Shown here: positions 23,941-33,139 of the stretch, piece by piece
Layout: each line of letters starts with the position of its first letter
Numbering within the stretch: the first letter of the stretch is position 1
Origin: Pseudomonas sp. BN411
GTDB taxonomy: Bacteria > Pseudomonadota > Gammaproteobacteria > Pseudomonadales > Pseudomonadaceae
Assembly (NCBI RefSeq): GCF_029871235.1
Contig: NZ_SSOM01000071.1
Coordinates: forward strand, 1 to 43,959
Reading direction: 5' to 3'
DNA length: 43,959 nucleotides
Notes under the pieces: model-generated
What the model was told of the DNA's origin: nothing
Databases searched by the model: none
Seen by the model: only the letters and a program-made list of their open reading frames with translations
Made by a program: the position numbers and the translations under genes

Positions 23941-23997
23941 GGTTCAGTCCGAGCTAAAGAGGTCGGCGGGACGGAGTTGCCCCAGTCCGCCCCGTCT

Positions 23998-24040
23998 GTT
24001 GTGAGGGCGACTTCAGTCGCGAATAAAGCCGCCCCACAAC
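23998..24040. repeat. Diverged REP element
   Basis: TTGTGAGGGCGACTTCAGTCGC followed by GAATAAAGCCGCCCCACAA; arms resemble the paired REP elsewhere but with several changes. It precedes, on the 3' side, the leftward MFS gene. Confidence 0.6.
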
Positions 24041-24131
24041 ATCAGCCCCTAACTCACAACACCCTCCGCCCAATCGGCAACTTCGCCTTGGTGATGATGT
24101 CTGGCTGCTCTACCCCACGTAGCAGCAAGGA

Positions 24132-25340
24132 TTAGCTGCGGGGCTGTAGTAGGGCGAGCACAACTGTCAACGCGGCAAGGTTAGCGGTAAGCGTTAAGGG
24201 CCCCATGGCGCCATAGGTATCCACGACGTAGCCGCCGACAACCGCGCCGATAGTGATGGCGACCTGGAAGGAGGTGATCATCAAACTCCCCGCTGCTTCC
24301 AGCGCGTCGGGCGCCGCACGGGACAGGTTGATCGGAAGCACCACCGGCGCCATGCCAAAGGCGAACCCCCACAGCGCGGCGAAGCCGAAGGCAACGTCGA
24401 AGCGCACGCCCCAAAGCACCAAAGCGAGCGCCGCAAACGCCATTAAGACAGCGGTGGTCGTGACGGCCATGTGGATATTGGCATCGGCCATGCGGCCACC
24501 GACAACATTGCCAATCACAGCGGCGATACCGAAACCGAGCAGCGCCAGGGCAATCGGCCCGGTTGCAAGGTGCGTAACCTGTTCGAGGAACGGGCGCAAA
24601 TAGACCGATCCCGCAAAATGCCCCGTCATGAGCAAAAGGATGGCCAGCATGCCGAGTTGGATGCCACGTCGGCGTGTCAGCCGCAGGACGTCGGCAAGAC
24701 TGTTGCTTGTAGTTGCAGGCAATGCCGGCAGGGCGAGCCACTGAAGCACCATAGCAAGTGCGGCCAGCCCCGCCGTCATGGCCATGGCGCTGCGCCAGCC
24801 CAGCCAGTCGCTAATCAATGCACCCATCGACGGTGCGGCAATGGTGGCGAGCGAAACACCGAGGGTGACCATAGCCATCCCCCGCCCCGTCGCATCGGTG
24901 CCCACCAGCCTCGCTACGACGGCAAACGAAAGCGCCCAGAAACCGCTGAGGGCAATGCCCAGCCCGGCCCGACCTAACAATACTTGCCAGAACTCCGTCC
25001 CCACAGCCGCAAGAATGTTGGAGATGATCGCCAAGGCGCTGAGACCCATCAGCACCGTCTTGCGGTTCAATCTGCCGATGAGAACATTGCTCAATAGGGC
25101 CATCACGGCGCCAACAGAAGCCGTGGCAGTGACGACCTGTCCCGCCGTTCCCTCGCTGATGCCGAGATCGCGCGCCATTGGCGTCAACAGGCCCGCCGGC
25201 AGGAACTCGGCTGACACCAATGCAAAGCTGGTGGCCGCCATTGAAAGGACTGCGAACCAGGTGGCCAGGCTCCACCTGGTTGGCGCATCGGCGTTCAGGT
25301 CTATCAGCTCACCATCAAGCTGCAATGTTTTGTCCGTCAT
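24132..25340 (-). CDS. MFS efflux transporter (DHA1 type)
   Basis: A 402-aa inner-membrane transporter with 12 predicted segments. The loop 2-3 signature is visible as GRLNRKTVLMG (about 92-102) and the DHA1 motif region as LGRAGLGIALSGFWAL. It resembles the NepI/YdeA/AraJ group, which exports nucleosides, sugars or drugs; substrate unknown. ATG 25340 (MTDKTLQLDG) is preferred because the 28 codons further upstream look noncoding. It is divergent from a LysR gene, with 136 bp between starts, a common exporter/regulator pair. Codon use is less GC-biased than in the rest of the window, consistent with separate acquisition. Confidence 0.87.
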   Translation of the reverse strand: MTDKTLQLDGELIDLNADAPTRWSLATWFAVLSMAATSFALVSAEFLPAGLLTPMARDLGISEGTAGQVVTATASVGAVMALLSNVLIGRLNRKTVLMGLSALAIISNILAAVGTEFWQVLLGRAGLGIALSGFWALSFAVVARLVGTDATGRGMAMVTLGVSLATIAAPSMGALISDWLGWRSAMAMTAGLAALAMVLQWLALPALPATTSNSLADVLRLTRRRGIQLGMLAILLLMTGHFAGSVYLRPFLEQVTHLATGPIALALLGFGIAAVIGNVVGGRMADANIHMAVTTTAVLMAFAALALVLWGVRFDVAFGFAALWGFAFGMAPVVLPINLSRAAPDALEAAGSLMITSFQVAITIGAVVGGYVVDTYGAMGPLTLTANLAALTVVLALLQPRS

Positions 25341-25476
25341 TGAAGTTTTCCAAGTTTTCCAATTCGTCGGGAGTGCTGTGCGATGCCGAGAGAACCTCGG
25401 CCAGCGCAATGTAGACACTCTCAATACGGAGAACTAGGATCGCACTTTAAGAGTCAGTATCTCGGAAAGTGAGAAT

Positions 25477-26379
25477 ATGGATCGGATAGAAGCCATGGCT
25501 GTTTTCGTCGCAGCAGCGGATGAAGGAAGCCTTTCGGCCGCCGGGCGGCGACTGCAGATGCCACTGCCCTCGGTCAGCCGAAAACTTGCTGATCTGGAGG
25601 CTCACCTTGGTGTGCGATTGATGACCCGATCGACGCGGCAACTGACCTTAACTGATGCGGGTCGTGACTACCTGGTCGCGTCTCGCGAGATTCTGGATCG
25701 TGTGGCCGAAGCCGAACGCACGGCGATCGGGGGCAACATGAGCCCGCGGGGCGAGTTGGTCATCGCCGCACCATTGATGTTTGGGCGCCATCATGTGCTG
25801 CCGATTGTCATGGAGCTTTTGAGTCAGTCCGATGATGTCAACGTTCGCCTGGTGCTCAGCGATTCCAACGCGAACCTGCTTGAAGAGAACATCGATGTGG
25901 CCGTGCGCATTGGGTCCCTTCCCGACAGCGGCTTGACGGCTAGACAGGTGGGCGAGATCACCAGGGTCGTGTGCGCCAGTCCTGCGTATCTTGAGAAGCA
26001 TGGGACGCCGAAGACCCCGTCCGATCTGCGCGCCCACGAATGCGTGACCTTCGCAGGACTCTCGTCATCGCACGCGTGGTCGTTTTCCTGCTCGAAGGGC
26101 ACGACGCGGGTGCCGATTCGCTCTCGCTTGACCGTCAACACCGCCGATGCGGCCGTGGCCGCCGCTACGAGCGGCCTCGGTATCACCCGAGTGCTGTGTT
26201 ACCAGGCCGCTTCCCAGTTTGCACAGAACTCACTGGTCCGCCTATTGAGGGAGTACGAGCCCACGCCATCCCCGGTGAACTTGCTCTATGCGCGTCAGGG
26301 AAGATTGCCTGCAAAGACGCGTTGCTTTCTCGCGCTTGCGGCTGAGCGCCTCACACAAGTGCTGGCCGGGAGCGAGTAG
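25477..26379 (+). CDS. LysR-family regulator divergent from the MFS exporter
   Basis: A 300-aa LysR protein: winged HTH in about 1-60 (LSAAGRRLQMPLPSVSRKLADLE) and an effector domain from about 90. It is similar in type to the LysR at 6572 (CrgA/DhcR-like branch) but clearly a different protein. The shared 136-bp region with the MFS gene holds a short palindrome just before the ATG (TCTC, seven bases, GAGA) and probably both promoters. By analogy with other divergent LysR/MFS pairs it should activate or repress the exporter in response to the exported compound. Base composition is lower in GC than in flanking core genes. Confidence 0.88.
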   Translation: MDRIEAMAVFVAAADEGSLSAAGRRLQMPLPSVSRKLADLEAHLGVRLMTRSTRQLTLTDAGRDYLVASREILDRVAEAERTAIGGNMSPRGELVIAAPLMFGRHHVLPIVMELLSQSDDVNVRLVLSDSNANLLEENIDVAVRIGSLPDSGLTARQVGEITRVVCASPAYLEKHGTPKTPSDLRAHECVTFAGLSSSHAWSFSCSKGTTRVPIRSRLTVNTADAAVAAATSGLGITRVLCYQAASQFAQNSLVRLLREYEPTPSPVNLLYARQGRLPAKTRCFLALAAERLTQVLAGSE

Positions 26380-26584
26380 CTTGAGGTGCATCGCCCGCGT
26401 GCCTGAGGTAGGTCTATTTGCGCGCTTAAGTCCTTCCCACATTGATGGCGTATCTCCTCACCGATATGGGGGCAGCACCAATGGCTTTTTCAACAGAATC
26501 GGTCGATAGCTACCGGTGCGTGGCAGTTCGGCTGAGCCATTCCCCGCCCGGCGTATTGATCGAGCGCAGAATCTGATTGCTTGC

Positions 26585-26618
26585 GTAGGGCGGATAACGC
26601 GCCAGCGCTATCCTCCGT
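26585..26618. repeat. Imperfect inverted repeat GTAGGGCGGATAACGC / GCGCTATCCTCC
   Basis: A hairpin of about 12 bp with two mismatches around a 4-base loop, in the gap of about 290 bp (26380-26667) between the LysR and the leftward transglycosylase gene. It resembles the GTAGGGCGGATAACG-type repeats seen in pseudomonads. The rest of this gap holds no gene that I can support. Confidence 0.5.
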
Positions 26619-26667
26619 GGAGGGGGCGGCGTGTAACCTATTCCGGGTTATGCACCCTTGAACGGTA

Positions 26668-27477
26668 CTAGCGATGGTTGCGATAGCGTTCGGTCAAGGA
26701 CTGCACGAGGGTGACGTAGGATTGCGTCTCGGCGTAGGGAGGCACCCCGTTGTACTCGACCACGGACGCTTCGCCGGCGTTGTAACCTGCCAACGCCAGC
26801 ACCTGGTTGCCGTTGAAGCGCTTGAGCAGCCAGGCCAGGTAGCGCACGCCGCCACGAATGTTCTGTCTCGCGTCGAACGGATTGTCCACGGCGAATCGCG
26901 CGGCGGTGGCGGGCATCAATTGCATAAGCCCCTGGGCCCCAGCTTGGGAAATGGCGTTGGGGCGAAACGCCGATTCGGCATGTATCACTGCACGAACCAG
27001 CGCCCTGTCGACCCCGTAATGACCCGAAGCGGCTTCGATCTCCCGCCGATAGGAACGGGTGTCCAGGCGCAGTGAGGCGACCTTGAAATCCTTCGGCGCC
27101 ATGCACAGATAGCAGCCCTTGATGTAATAGAGCTCAAGGACATCGACCCGAGCGGAGATTCCAACGGGGCGCCGGCTCACATATTGACGAATACCCTTGT
27201 GGACGAAGGTGTATACCCGAATCCGCACCGCGCCTGAGTTGTCGTCCCGCGCAAGCCTTGGCAGGGCCATCGCCTTGGCGCCGGCAGCGGCGCCCGCCTT
27301 GCCATCCAGGAGAGTGCAGCGGGCGCTGGCGATGGCTTGGCTGGTGTAGCTGATGGTTCCGTCCCTGGCTTGGCACTTGAACATGGCGCTGGCGCACAGT
27401 GGAGCGACCAGTAAGGCCAGCTCGATGCAGCCAAGAAGGCTCTTGCGAGCCCATCGCCATGCTCTGGAACTCATCAC
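26668..27477 (-). CDS. Lytic transglycosylase (SLT domain), exported
   Basis: A 269-aa protein with a signal peptide (about 1-32), a short cysteine-containing N-terminal module (FKCQARDGTISYTSQ, DUF4124-like), a middle region, and a goose-lysozyme-like SLT domain from about 145. The catalytic acid is Glu168 (VIHAESAF); the motifs GLMQLMPATA and ALAGYNAGEASV are intact. It cleaves peptidoglycan between MurNAc and GlcNAc with anhydro-ring formation, in the periplasm. No secretion, conjugation or phage genes are adjacent, so a specialised role is not indicated. Either of two adjacent ATGs (27477 or 27474) could be used. Confidence 0.88.
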   Translation of the reverse strand: MMSSRAWRWARKSLLGCIELALLVAPLCASAMFKCQARDGTISYTSQAIASARCTLLDGKAGAAAGAKAMALPRLARDDNSGAVRIRVYTFVHKGIRQYVSRRPVGISARVDVLELYYIKGCYLCMAPKDFKVASLRLDTRSYRREIEAASGHYGVDRALVRAVIHAESAFRPNAISQAGAQGLMQLMPATAARFAVDNPFDARQNIRGGVRYLAWLLKRFNGNQVLALAGYNAGEASVVEYNGVPPYAETQSYVTLVQSLTERYRNHR

Positions 27478-28077
27478 ATCGCTCCGCGCCGCAGGCGCCG
27501 ATCAGGCCTGGGGGGCCTTGACCCGGGCAAGCGGGAAATACCAACTGGGACTGTCGTTGCCGACGGTAGCCCCAAGCAAGCTTTGCGCACGCTCGCCGTA
27601 CTCCTGATACCGACAGGACTCCAGAGTTTCCCTGACGCTGCCTCTGGAGGGCCTATCCTGAGTGATCTACCTTTTGTTTTTCGTAGTTATAGCCCTTGTA
27701 ACCGGCCTTGGAACCTGCTTTGACGTACGGTCTGTCGGCGCTCCCGCGTGGCGCAGACCTGATTGCTCGCACGACGCGTCGTCCCGGCTTGTCAGGACCG
27801 GGCGCAAGTCTGATCCGCGGGTAGGCTTCAACGCAGCGAGCTGGTCCTCTAACCCACCTCAAGAACCGCCTTTAACCTCTCGCGAACCCGCCTGCCAACC
27901 CCAACGTCTTCCCTGATCAGACTACCGCTCGTTGGGCTTCGCTTCGCTCTGCGCCAACCTACGGGAGTGCGCGGGTGTTTTGTGCGGGCAAATAGAACCC
28001 GCCGTTGAGGCGGGTCGAGTGGTGTCCAGTCCACGTGGGAGCGAATTCGCTCCCACAGGTTCAGGTATCCCTCGGGA
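27478..28077. other. 600-bp gene-poor region between transglycosylase and lpd3
   Basis: No convincing gene. A minus-strand frame 27862-27653 has an odd basic composition (ending SKAGYKGYNYEKQKVDHSG) and is not called. The region contains repeat sequence around 27931-27973 (CGTTGGGCTTCGCTTCGCTC followed by a CAACCTACGG end) and a REP palindrome at 28035-28056. It looks like accumulated intergenic repeats. Confidence 0.5.
28035..28056. repeat. Perfect 22-bp REP palindrome
   Basis: GTGGGAGCGAA followed immediately by its exact reverse complement TTCGCTCCCAC. It lies 22 bp beyond the lpd3 stop codon and may form the 3' end hairpin of that transcript, although no T-tract follows. Confidence 0.75.
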
Positions 28078-29478
28078 TCAGGCCTGCATCGCTGCTCCGT
28101 GCACATCCATCGCGGCCTGGCGCAGGGCTTCGGAGCGGGTCGGGTGGGGGTGGCAGATGAGGGCGATGTCTTCGGCCGAGGCGGAGAATTCCATGGCCAC
28201 GCAGTACTCGCCGATCATCTCGCTGACGCTCGGGCCGACCATGTGAACGCCCAGCACTTCGTCCGTGCGTTCGTCCGCCAATACCTTCACGAAGCCTTCG
28301 GTTTCGTGGTTGATCTTGGCTCGGCTGTTGGCGGTGAAGGGGAATTTGCCGACACGGTAGGGGCGTCCTTCGGCCTTCAGCTGTTCTTCGCTCTTGCCCA
28401 CGCTGGCCACTTCCGGGCGCGTGTAGATCACGTTGGGGATGACGTTGTAGTTCACCTCGGCCGCCTGGCCGGCGATGCGCTCGATGCAGACGATGGCTTC
28501 GTCTTCGGCCTTGTGGGCGAGCATCGGGCCGGAGGTGACGTCGCCGATTACCCAGACATTGGGAGCCGGCGTCTGGTGGCGTTCGTTGGCGAGCATGCCG
28601 CGGGTGTCGGTGGTCAGGCCGACAGTTTCCAGGCCGAGGCCTTCGGTGTAGGGGCGGCGGCCGATGGCTACCAGCACATAGTCGGCCTTGAGGGTTTCCG
28701 CCAAGCCGCCGGCGGCGGGTTCGATGGACAGTTCCACACCGGCCTTGCCGGACTTGGCGCTGGTGACCTTGGAGCCGAGCTTGAAGGTCATGCCCTGTTT
28801 GGTCAGGGCGCGTTGCAGGGTCTTGGCGGTTTCATCGTCCAGGCCGGGGCAGATGCGGCCGAGGTATTCCACTACCGTCACCTGGGCCCCCAGGCGGCGC
28901 CAGACCGAGCCCAGCTCCAGGCCGATCACGCCGGCGCCGATCACCACCAGATGCTTGGGCACCTCCGGCAGCGACAGGGCGCCGGTGGAGTCGAGGATGC
29001 GCTTGTTGTCGATGGTCACTCCGGGCAGCGGCGTGGGTTCGGAGCCGGTGGCGATGACGATGTGGCGGGTTTCCAGGATCTGCTGCTGACCGTCGGCGGC
29101 CGTCACCACCACCTTGCCGGCGCCGTTGATGCGGCCCCAGCCCTTGACCCATTCCACCTTGTTCTTGCGGAAGAGGAACTCGATGCCCTTGGTCAGGGCA
29201 GTCACGCTCTCGGCCTTCTGCGCCATCATCTGCGCGAGGTCGAGCTTGGGCTTGACCTGGATACCCAGGGTGGCGAACTCCTTGCCGGACGCCGCTTCAT
29301 AGAGTTCGGAGGCATGCAGCAGGGCCTTGGAGGGCATGCAGCCGACGTTCAGGCAGGTGCCGCCCAGGGTTTCCCGGCCTTCGACGCAGGCCACCTTCAT
29401 GCCCAGCTGGCCAGCCTTGATCGCCGCGTTGTAGCCGCCCGGCCCACCGCCGATCACTACCACGTCGTATGCGCTCAT
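28078..29478 (-). CDS. lpd3: Dihydrolipoyl dehydrogenase, Lpd3 type
   Basis: A 466-aa FAD-dependent pyridine nucleotide-disulfide oxidoreductase. It has the FAD-binding motif IGGGPGGYNAA (9-19), the redox-active disulfide Cys42/Cys47 in GGTCLNVGCMPSK, an NAD-binding GAGVIGLELGSVW motif and the C-terminal CHPHPT active-site His of the partner subunit. Sequence details fit the Pseudomonas Lpd3 paralogue (PA4829-like) rather than LpdG or LpdV. It reoxidises dihydrolipoamide on a 2-oxo acid dehydrogenase or related lipoyl protein; its preferred partner is not clear. It is not next to E1/E2 genes. ATG 29478 has GAGGTG upstream; an in-frame ATG six codons earlier is less likely. Confidence 0.92.
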   Translation of the reverse strand: MSAYDVVVIGGGPGGYNAAIKAGQLGMKVACVEGRETLGGTCLNVGCMPSKALLHASELYEAASGKEFATLGIQVKPKLDLAQMMAQKAESVTALTKGIEFLFRKNKVEWVKGWGRINGAGKVVVTAADGQQQILETRHIVIATGSEPTPLPGVTIDNKRILDSTGALSLPEVPKHLVVIGAGVIGLELGSVWRRLGAQVTVVEYLGRICPGLDDETAKTLQRALTKQGMTFKLGSKVTSAKSGKAGVELSIEPAAGGLAETLKADYVLVAIGRRPYTEGLGLETVGLTTDTRGMLANERHQTPAPNVWVIGDVTSGPMLAHKAEDEAIVCIERIAGQAAEVNYNVIPNVIYTRPEVASVGKSEEQLKAEGRPYRVGKFPFTANSRAKINHETEGFVKVLADERTDEVLGVHMVGPSVSEMIGEYCVAMEFSASAEDIALICHPHPTRSEALRQAAMDVHGAAMQA

Positions 29479-29627
29479 GAGTTCACCTCGATGCAAAAGT
29501 CGTAAGGGGAATGCAGAAGCCTAGTGGACAACCGCGAGCCTTCCAGCCAGGCAATATCCTGCTTGAATTACGGTTGTAATATTATTGCTGTCATATTCGC
29601 CGTCAAGGGTCGCGGCGGTTTATGGGG

Positions 29628-30509
29628 TTACCAGTCCAGGCGTAAACGGCTGTCGAAGCGGCGCGATTCGCCGCTGATGGGGTCATCGAATTCGAGGCTG
29701 CGGGCCAGCAGCTTCAGGGGGCGGCGATAGTCGTCAGGTCCGCCCTTGTCGGTCAGTTCCGGGTAGAACCCGTCGTTGCAGATGGCCGCGCCGAGGGACG
29801 CCAGGTGCACCCGCAACTGGTGCTGCTTGCCGGTGATGGGTTCAAGGTCGTAGCGCCAGAGGTCGCCGTTTTTTTCCAGCACGTTCAGGCGAGTTCGGGT
29901 ATTGGGCTCACCCTCGATTTCCTGCATGCGGAAGAACGGCTCGCCCTTGCCGAGGCGGGTTTCCCGCAGCAGCGGAAACGCCAGATGGGGCAGGGCAGGG
30001 GCGATGGCCTCGTAGCGCTTGTGAATCTCGCGGTCGCGGAACAGCGCGTGGTAGATGTTGCGGCTGGCCGGGTTGGCGGAGAACAGCACGAGACCGGCGG
30101 TGTGGCGGTCGATGCGATGCAACGGCACCAGATGCGGATTGCCCAGGCGCCGGGTGAGGCGCGCCTGCAGGGTTTCCTCGACGTACTCGCCGGCCGGCAT
30201 CACCGGCAGGAAGTGTGGCTTGTCGGCCACCACCAGGTGCTCATCGACATGCAGCACGGTTTCCTCGAAGGGAATGGCCTTCTCGCCCTTCACTTCTCGG
30301 AAGTAGTGCACCCGCATCGCCACCTGATAGGGATGCGCCGGGCTGAGCGGATTGCCCTCGCTGTCGGTCACCTTGCCCGTCTCCATCCGTTCCAGCCAGG
30401 TTTCGCGGGGAATGGCAGGGAAGCGGTCGCAGAGGCAGTCGAGCACCGTGCTCCAATCGCCCTGGGGCAGGTGGAGGGTGCTGGGGCGTATGCTCGGGGT
30501 GCGGGACAT
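29628..30509 (-). CDS. RluA-family RNA pseudouridine synthase
   Basis: A 293-aa pseudouridine synthase. The catalytic aspartate is Asp134 in PLHRIDRHTAGLVLF; ITGKQHQLRVHLASLG near residues 230-245 is another family motif. The N-terminal part (about 1-80) resembles the S4-like/accessory region of the TruC/RluA branch that modifies tRNA or 23S rRNA; the exact target site cannot be told. It is monocistronic, with about 150 bp of AT-richer sequence between it and the lpd3 start. Confidence 0.9.
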   Translation of the reverse strand: MSRTPSIRPSTLHLPQGDWSTVLDCLCDRFPAIPRETWLERMETGKVTDSEGNPLSPAHPYQVAMRVHYFREVKGEKAIPFEETVLHVDEHLVVADKPHFLPVMPAGEYVEETLQARLTRRLGNPHLVPLHRIDRHTAGLVLFSANPASRNIYHALFRDREIHKRYEAIAPALPHLAFPLLRETRLGKGEPFFRMQEIEGEPNTRTRLNVLEKNGDLWRYDLEPITGKQHQLRVHLASLGAAICNDGFYPELTDKGGPDDYRRPLKLLARSLEFDDPISGESRRFDSRLRLDW

Positions 30510-30680
30510 GGAGTGTTTCGGCAGGTTTCAGGAGCGGGGCATTAGGCCGCAGCTGACTGACCGGAGTCAAAGGCAGAGGATAGAATGCACCGGCTGTGCG
30601 CTCGCGGGCAGGAGCCCCGCCGCGATGCACAACGCCATTGCAGGCGCACGCCAGGATGTTCGTTTAGTAGAGGACCCAAT

Positions 30681-31007
30681 ATGTACTTCAAACCGATTTC
30701 CCTCAGTCTCGCCCTTGCCGGCCTGCTCCTGGCTGGTTGCAGCTCGACTGACAAGCCCGAGACTCCAGCCGCTGCCGCACCTGCCGCTGAGGCGTCGCTC
30801 TCCGGCACCTGCAATAGCGCCGCCGTGGCCGCCCTGGTGGGCAAGAATGCCGATACCGCGCTGGTCGAGCAGGCCAAGCGCCAGTCCGGCGCCGAAATGG
30901 CCCGTGTGCTGCGCCCCCACCAGCCGATCACCATGGACTACAACTCCCGCCGCCTGAACATCGATGTCGATGAGCTTGGTGTGGTGAAACAGTTCAGCTG
31001 CGGCTGA
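30681..31007 (+). CDS. Peptidase inhibitor I78-like lipoprotein
   Basis: A 108-aa lipoprotein. The signal peptide ends in a lipobox, LLAGC (Cys20), followed by an alanine/proline linker and a compact domain with the I78 family pattern: CNSAAVAALVGK early, RVLRPHQPITMDYNSRRLNI in the middle, and the conserved C-terminal DELGVVKQFSCG. I78 proteins are small serine-protease inhibitors, so a cell-envelope protease-inhibitor function is inferred. ATG 30681 has GAGGA 8 bases upstream and gives the lipobox at the right distance. It is followed by a strong terminator. Confidence 0.88.
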   Translation: MYFKPISLSLALAGLLLAGCSSTDKPETPAAAAPAAEASLSGTCNSAAVAALVGKNADTALVEQAKRQSGAEMARVLRPHQPITMDYNSRRLNIDVDELGVVKQFSCG

Positions 31008-31024
31008 GGCTGGATTGATGAATG

Positions 31025-31050
31025 AAGAAGGCGCCCTTGGGCGCCTTCTT
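31025..31050 (+). terminator. Intrinsic terminator after the I78-like gene
   Basis: AAGAAGGCGCCC TT GGGCGCCTTCTT, a 12-bp arm palindrome whose inner bases form the loop, followed by TGGTTTTG. It lies 18 bp past the stop codon. A half-REP (GCGAATGAATTCGCCCCTAC, about 31087-31106) follows between it and the ald gene. Confidence 0.85.
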
Positions 31051-31113
31051 TGGTTTTGCTGGGTTGTGTTTGGGCAGGCCTGCTTGGCGAATGAATTCGC
31101 CCCTACAGGTCCG

Positions 31114-32235
31114 TCAGAGCTGCTTGAGCATCTCCTCCAGGTGCACGTAGTCCATGTGGTGTGCGGCGGCGACGCTGCCGTTGGTGAGTCGTCCTTTCGC
31201 CACATTCAGGCCGTGGCGCAGGTGCATGTCGTCTTCCAGCGCCTTGCGTGTGCCTTTCTGTGCCAGGGCGATGACAAAGGGCAGGGTGGCGTTGTTCAGC
31301 GCCAGGGTGGAGGTACGCGCCACCGCACCGGGCATGTTGGCCACGCAATAGTGCACCACGCCATCCACCACGTAGGTGGGCTCGGCATGGGTGGTGGCAT
31401 GCGACGTTTCCGCGCAGCCGCCCTGGTCGATGGCCACATCCACCAGCACCGCGCCTTCCTGCATACGCGCCACCATTTCGGCGGTGACCAGTTTGGGTGC
31501 CGCCGCACCAGGAATCAGTACGCCACCGATCACCAGGTCGGCAGCCAGCACCTGCTCACGCACAGTGCCGTGGGTGGAATAGAGGGTGGTGATGCGATTG
31601 CCGTAGAGGGAGTCGAGCCGGCGCAGCGCGTCCATGCTCTTGTCGAGCACCGTGACATCGGCGCCCAGGCCAACCGCCATGGCCAGCGCATGGGTACCGA
31701 CCACGCCGCCGCCCAGCACCACGACCTTGCCCGGCGCCACACCGGGCACGCCGCCCAGCAGCACGCCACGACCGCCCTTGGCTTTTTCCAGGCAACCGGC
31801 GCCGGCCTGGATGGACATGCGCCCGGCCACTTCCGACATGGGCGCCAGCAGGGGCAGGCGGCCGTGGCTGTCGGTGACGGTCTCGTAGGCGATGCAGGTG
31901 GCGCCGGAGGCGATCAACTCGTCAGTCTGCGGGCGATCCGGGGCCAGGTGGAGATAGGTGAACAGGGTCTGCTCCGGACGCAGGCGCGCGCGCTCCTGGG
32001 TGAGGGGTTCCTTGACCTTGACGATGAGTTCGGCTTGCTCGAAGACCTCACCGGCGCTGCTGGCAATCCTGGCGCCGGCGGCCTGGTAGTCCTCGTCGGA
32101 AAATCCGATGGCGGCACCTGCCCTGGTCTCCACCCAGACTTCATGCCCCTGGCGGGTCAATTCGGCCACAGATTGCGGGGTCAGGCCGACCCGGTATTCG
32201 TGGTTCTTGATCTCCTTCGGCACTCCGATACGCAT
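31114..32235 (-). CDS. ald: Alanine dehydrogenase
   Basis: A 373-aa NAD-dependent alanine dehydrogenase of standard length, converting L-alanine to pyruvate and ammonia. Catalytic Lys75 (IVKVKEP) and His96 (FTYLHLAPD) are at the canonical positions, and the NAD-binding motif [12 protein letters not shown] is present near 170. The start has GGAGG 7 bases upstream. It stands alone between the I78-like gene and the slipin/NfeD pair. No dedicated regulator (for example an Lrp/AsnC gene) is adjacent. Confidence 0.95.
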   Translation of the reverse strand: MRIGVPKEIKNHEYRVGLTPQSVAELTRQGHEVWVETRAGAAIGFSDEDYQAAGARIASSAGEVFEQAELIVKVKEPLTQERARLRPEQTLFTYLHLAPDRPQTDELIASGATCIAYETVTDSHGRLPLLAPMSEVAGRMSIQAGAGCLEKAKGGRGVLLGGVPGVAPGKVVVLGGGVVGTHALAMAVGLGADVTVLDKSMDALRRLDSLYGNRITTLYSTHGTVREQVLAADLVIGGVLIPGAAAPKLVTAEMVARMQEGAVLVDVAIDQGGCAETSHATTHAEPTYVVDGVVHYCVANMPGAVARTSTLALNNATLPFVIALAQKGTRKALEDDMHLRHGLNVAKGRLTNGSVAAAHHMDYVHLEEMLKQL

Positions 32236-32369
32236 GGCGACCTCCAGGGTTCTTGTTGTCCTTTGAACAAGTGTAGAAACCCGGCCATTGCGCCCCCGCC
32301 GAATAGTGGCGGGTTTTCAGGGAATCTCCCTGAAAATTGCGGGTAAAGCAGGCTGTCTCGGGAATGTCG

Positions 32370-33137
32370 TCAGCTTTCCTGGTCCTTTCGCCCACCCTTG
32401 GCCATGCCTCCGAGCAAGTCCACTGGCAGGGGGAAGACGATGGTGGTGGTCTTGTCGTTGGCGATGGAGCCGAGCGTCTGCATGTAGCGCAGTTGCATGG
32501 CGCCATCCTGGCGGCTGAGCATCTCCGCTGCCTGCATCAGTTTCTCCGAGGCCTGCAGCTCGCCTTCGGCGTGGATCACCTTGGCCCGGCGTTCGCGCTC
32601 GGCCTCGGCCTGGCGGGCGATGGCGCGGACCATGGATTCGTTGATGTCGACGTGCTTGATCTCGACGTTGGAGACCTTGATGCCCCAAGCGTCGGTCTGC
32701 GAATCCAGGGCCTGCTGGATATCGACGTTGAGGCGTTCGCGCTCGGCCAGCATCTCGTCCAGCTCATGCTTGCCGAGCACCGCGCGCAGGGTGGTCTGGG
32801 CCAGTTGGCTGGTGGCCATGAGGAAGTTCTCCACCTGGATGATGGCGCGTTGCGGGTCCAGCACTCGGAAGTAGACCACCGCGTTGACCTTCACCGAGAC
32901 GTTGTCGCGGGAAATCACGTCCTGGGGAGGCACGTCCAGCACCACGGTGCGCAGATCCACCCGCACGACCTGCTGGATGGCCGGGATGATCAGCACCAGC
33001 CCCGGTCCCTTTACCTTCCAGAAGCGCCCGAGCTGGAACACCACGCCGCGCTCGTATTCTCGGAAGATGCGGATGGCCGAAACCGCCAGCACGATCAATA
33101 GGAACAGGAGGGTGGCAAAACTCAGCGGAAAGGCCAT
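32370..33137 (-). CDS. Slipin (SPFH/stomatin family) membrane protein
   Basis: A 255-aa slipin. One N-terminal membrane segment (about 5-22) is followed by an SPFH/band-7 domain ([15 protein letters not shown] through [13 protein letters not shown]) and a helical C-terminal part ([18 protein letters not shown]). Slipins assemble into membrane microdomain oligomers and are typically encoded with NfeD proteases, as here: only 2 bp separate it from the NfeD gene, and its AAAGGAG ribosome site lies inside the end of that gene. A role in membrane quality control with NfeD is established for the family, not shown here. Confidence 0.92.
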   Translation of the reverse strand: MAFPLSFATLLFLLIVLAVSAIRIFREYERGVVFQLGRFWKVKGPGLVLIIPAIQQVVRVDLRTVVLDVPPQDVISRDNVSVKVNAVVYFRVLDPQRAIIQVENFLMATSQLAQTTLRAVLGKHELDEMLAERERLNVDIQQALDSQTDAWGIKVSNVEIKHVDINESMVRAIARQAEAERERRAKVIHAEGELQASEKLMQAAEMLSRQDGAMQLRYMQTLGSIANDKTTTIVFPLPVDLLGGMAKGGRKDQES

Positions 33138-33139
33138 GT

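Noticed and set aside
26440-26510. Insertion-sequence remnant (GGCTTTTTCAACAGAATCGG resembles transposon end sequences)
   Set aside because: Only one such end was seen, without a partner end, target duplication or transposase frame.
27653-27862. 69-codon minus-strand gene upstream of the transglycosylase
   Set aside because: No ribosome site, odd Arg/Pro-rich first half and it overlaps repeat-like sequence.
28099-29505. 468-codon plus-strand open frame opposite lpd3
   Set aside because: Lpd3 has all flavin, disulfide and active-site motifs; the other strand is a compositional mirror.
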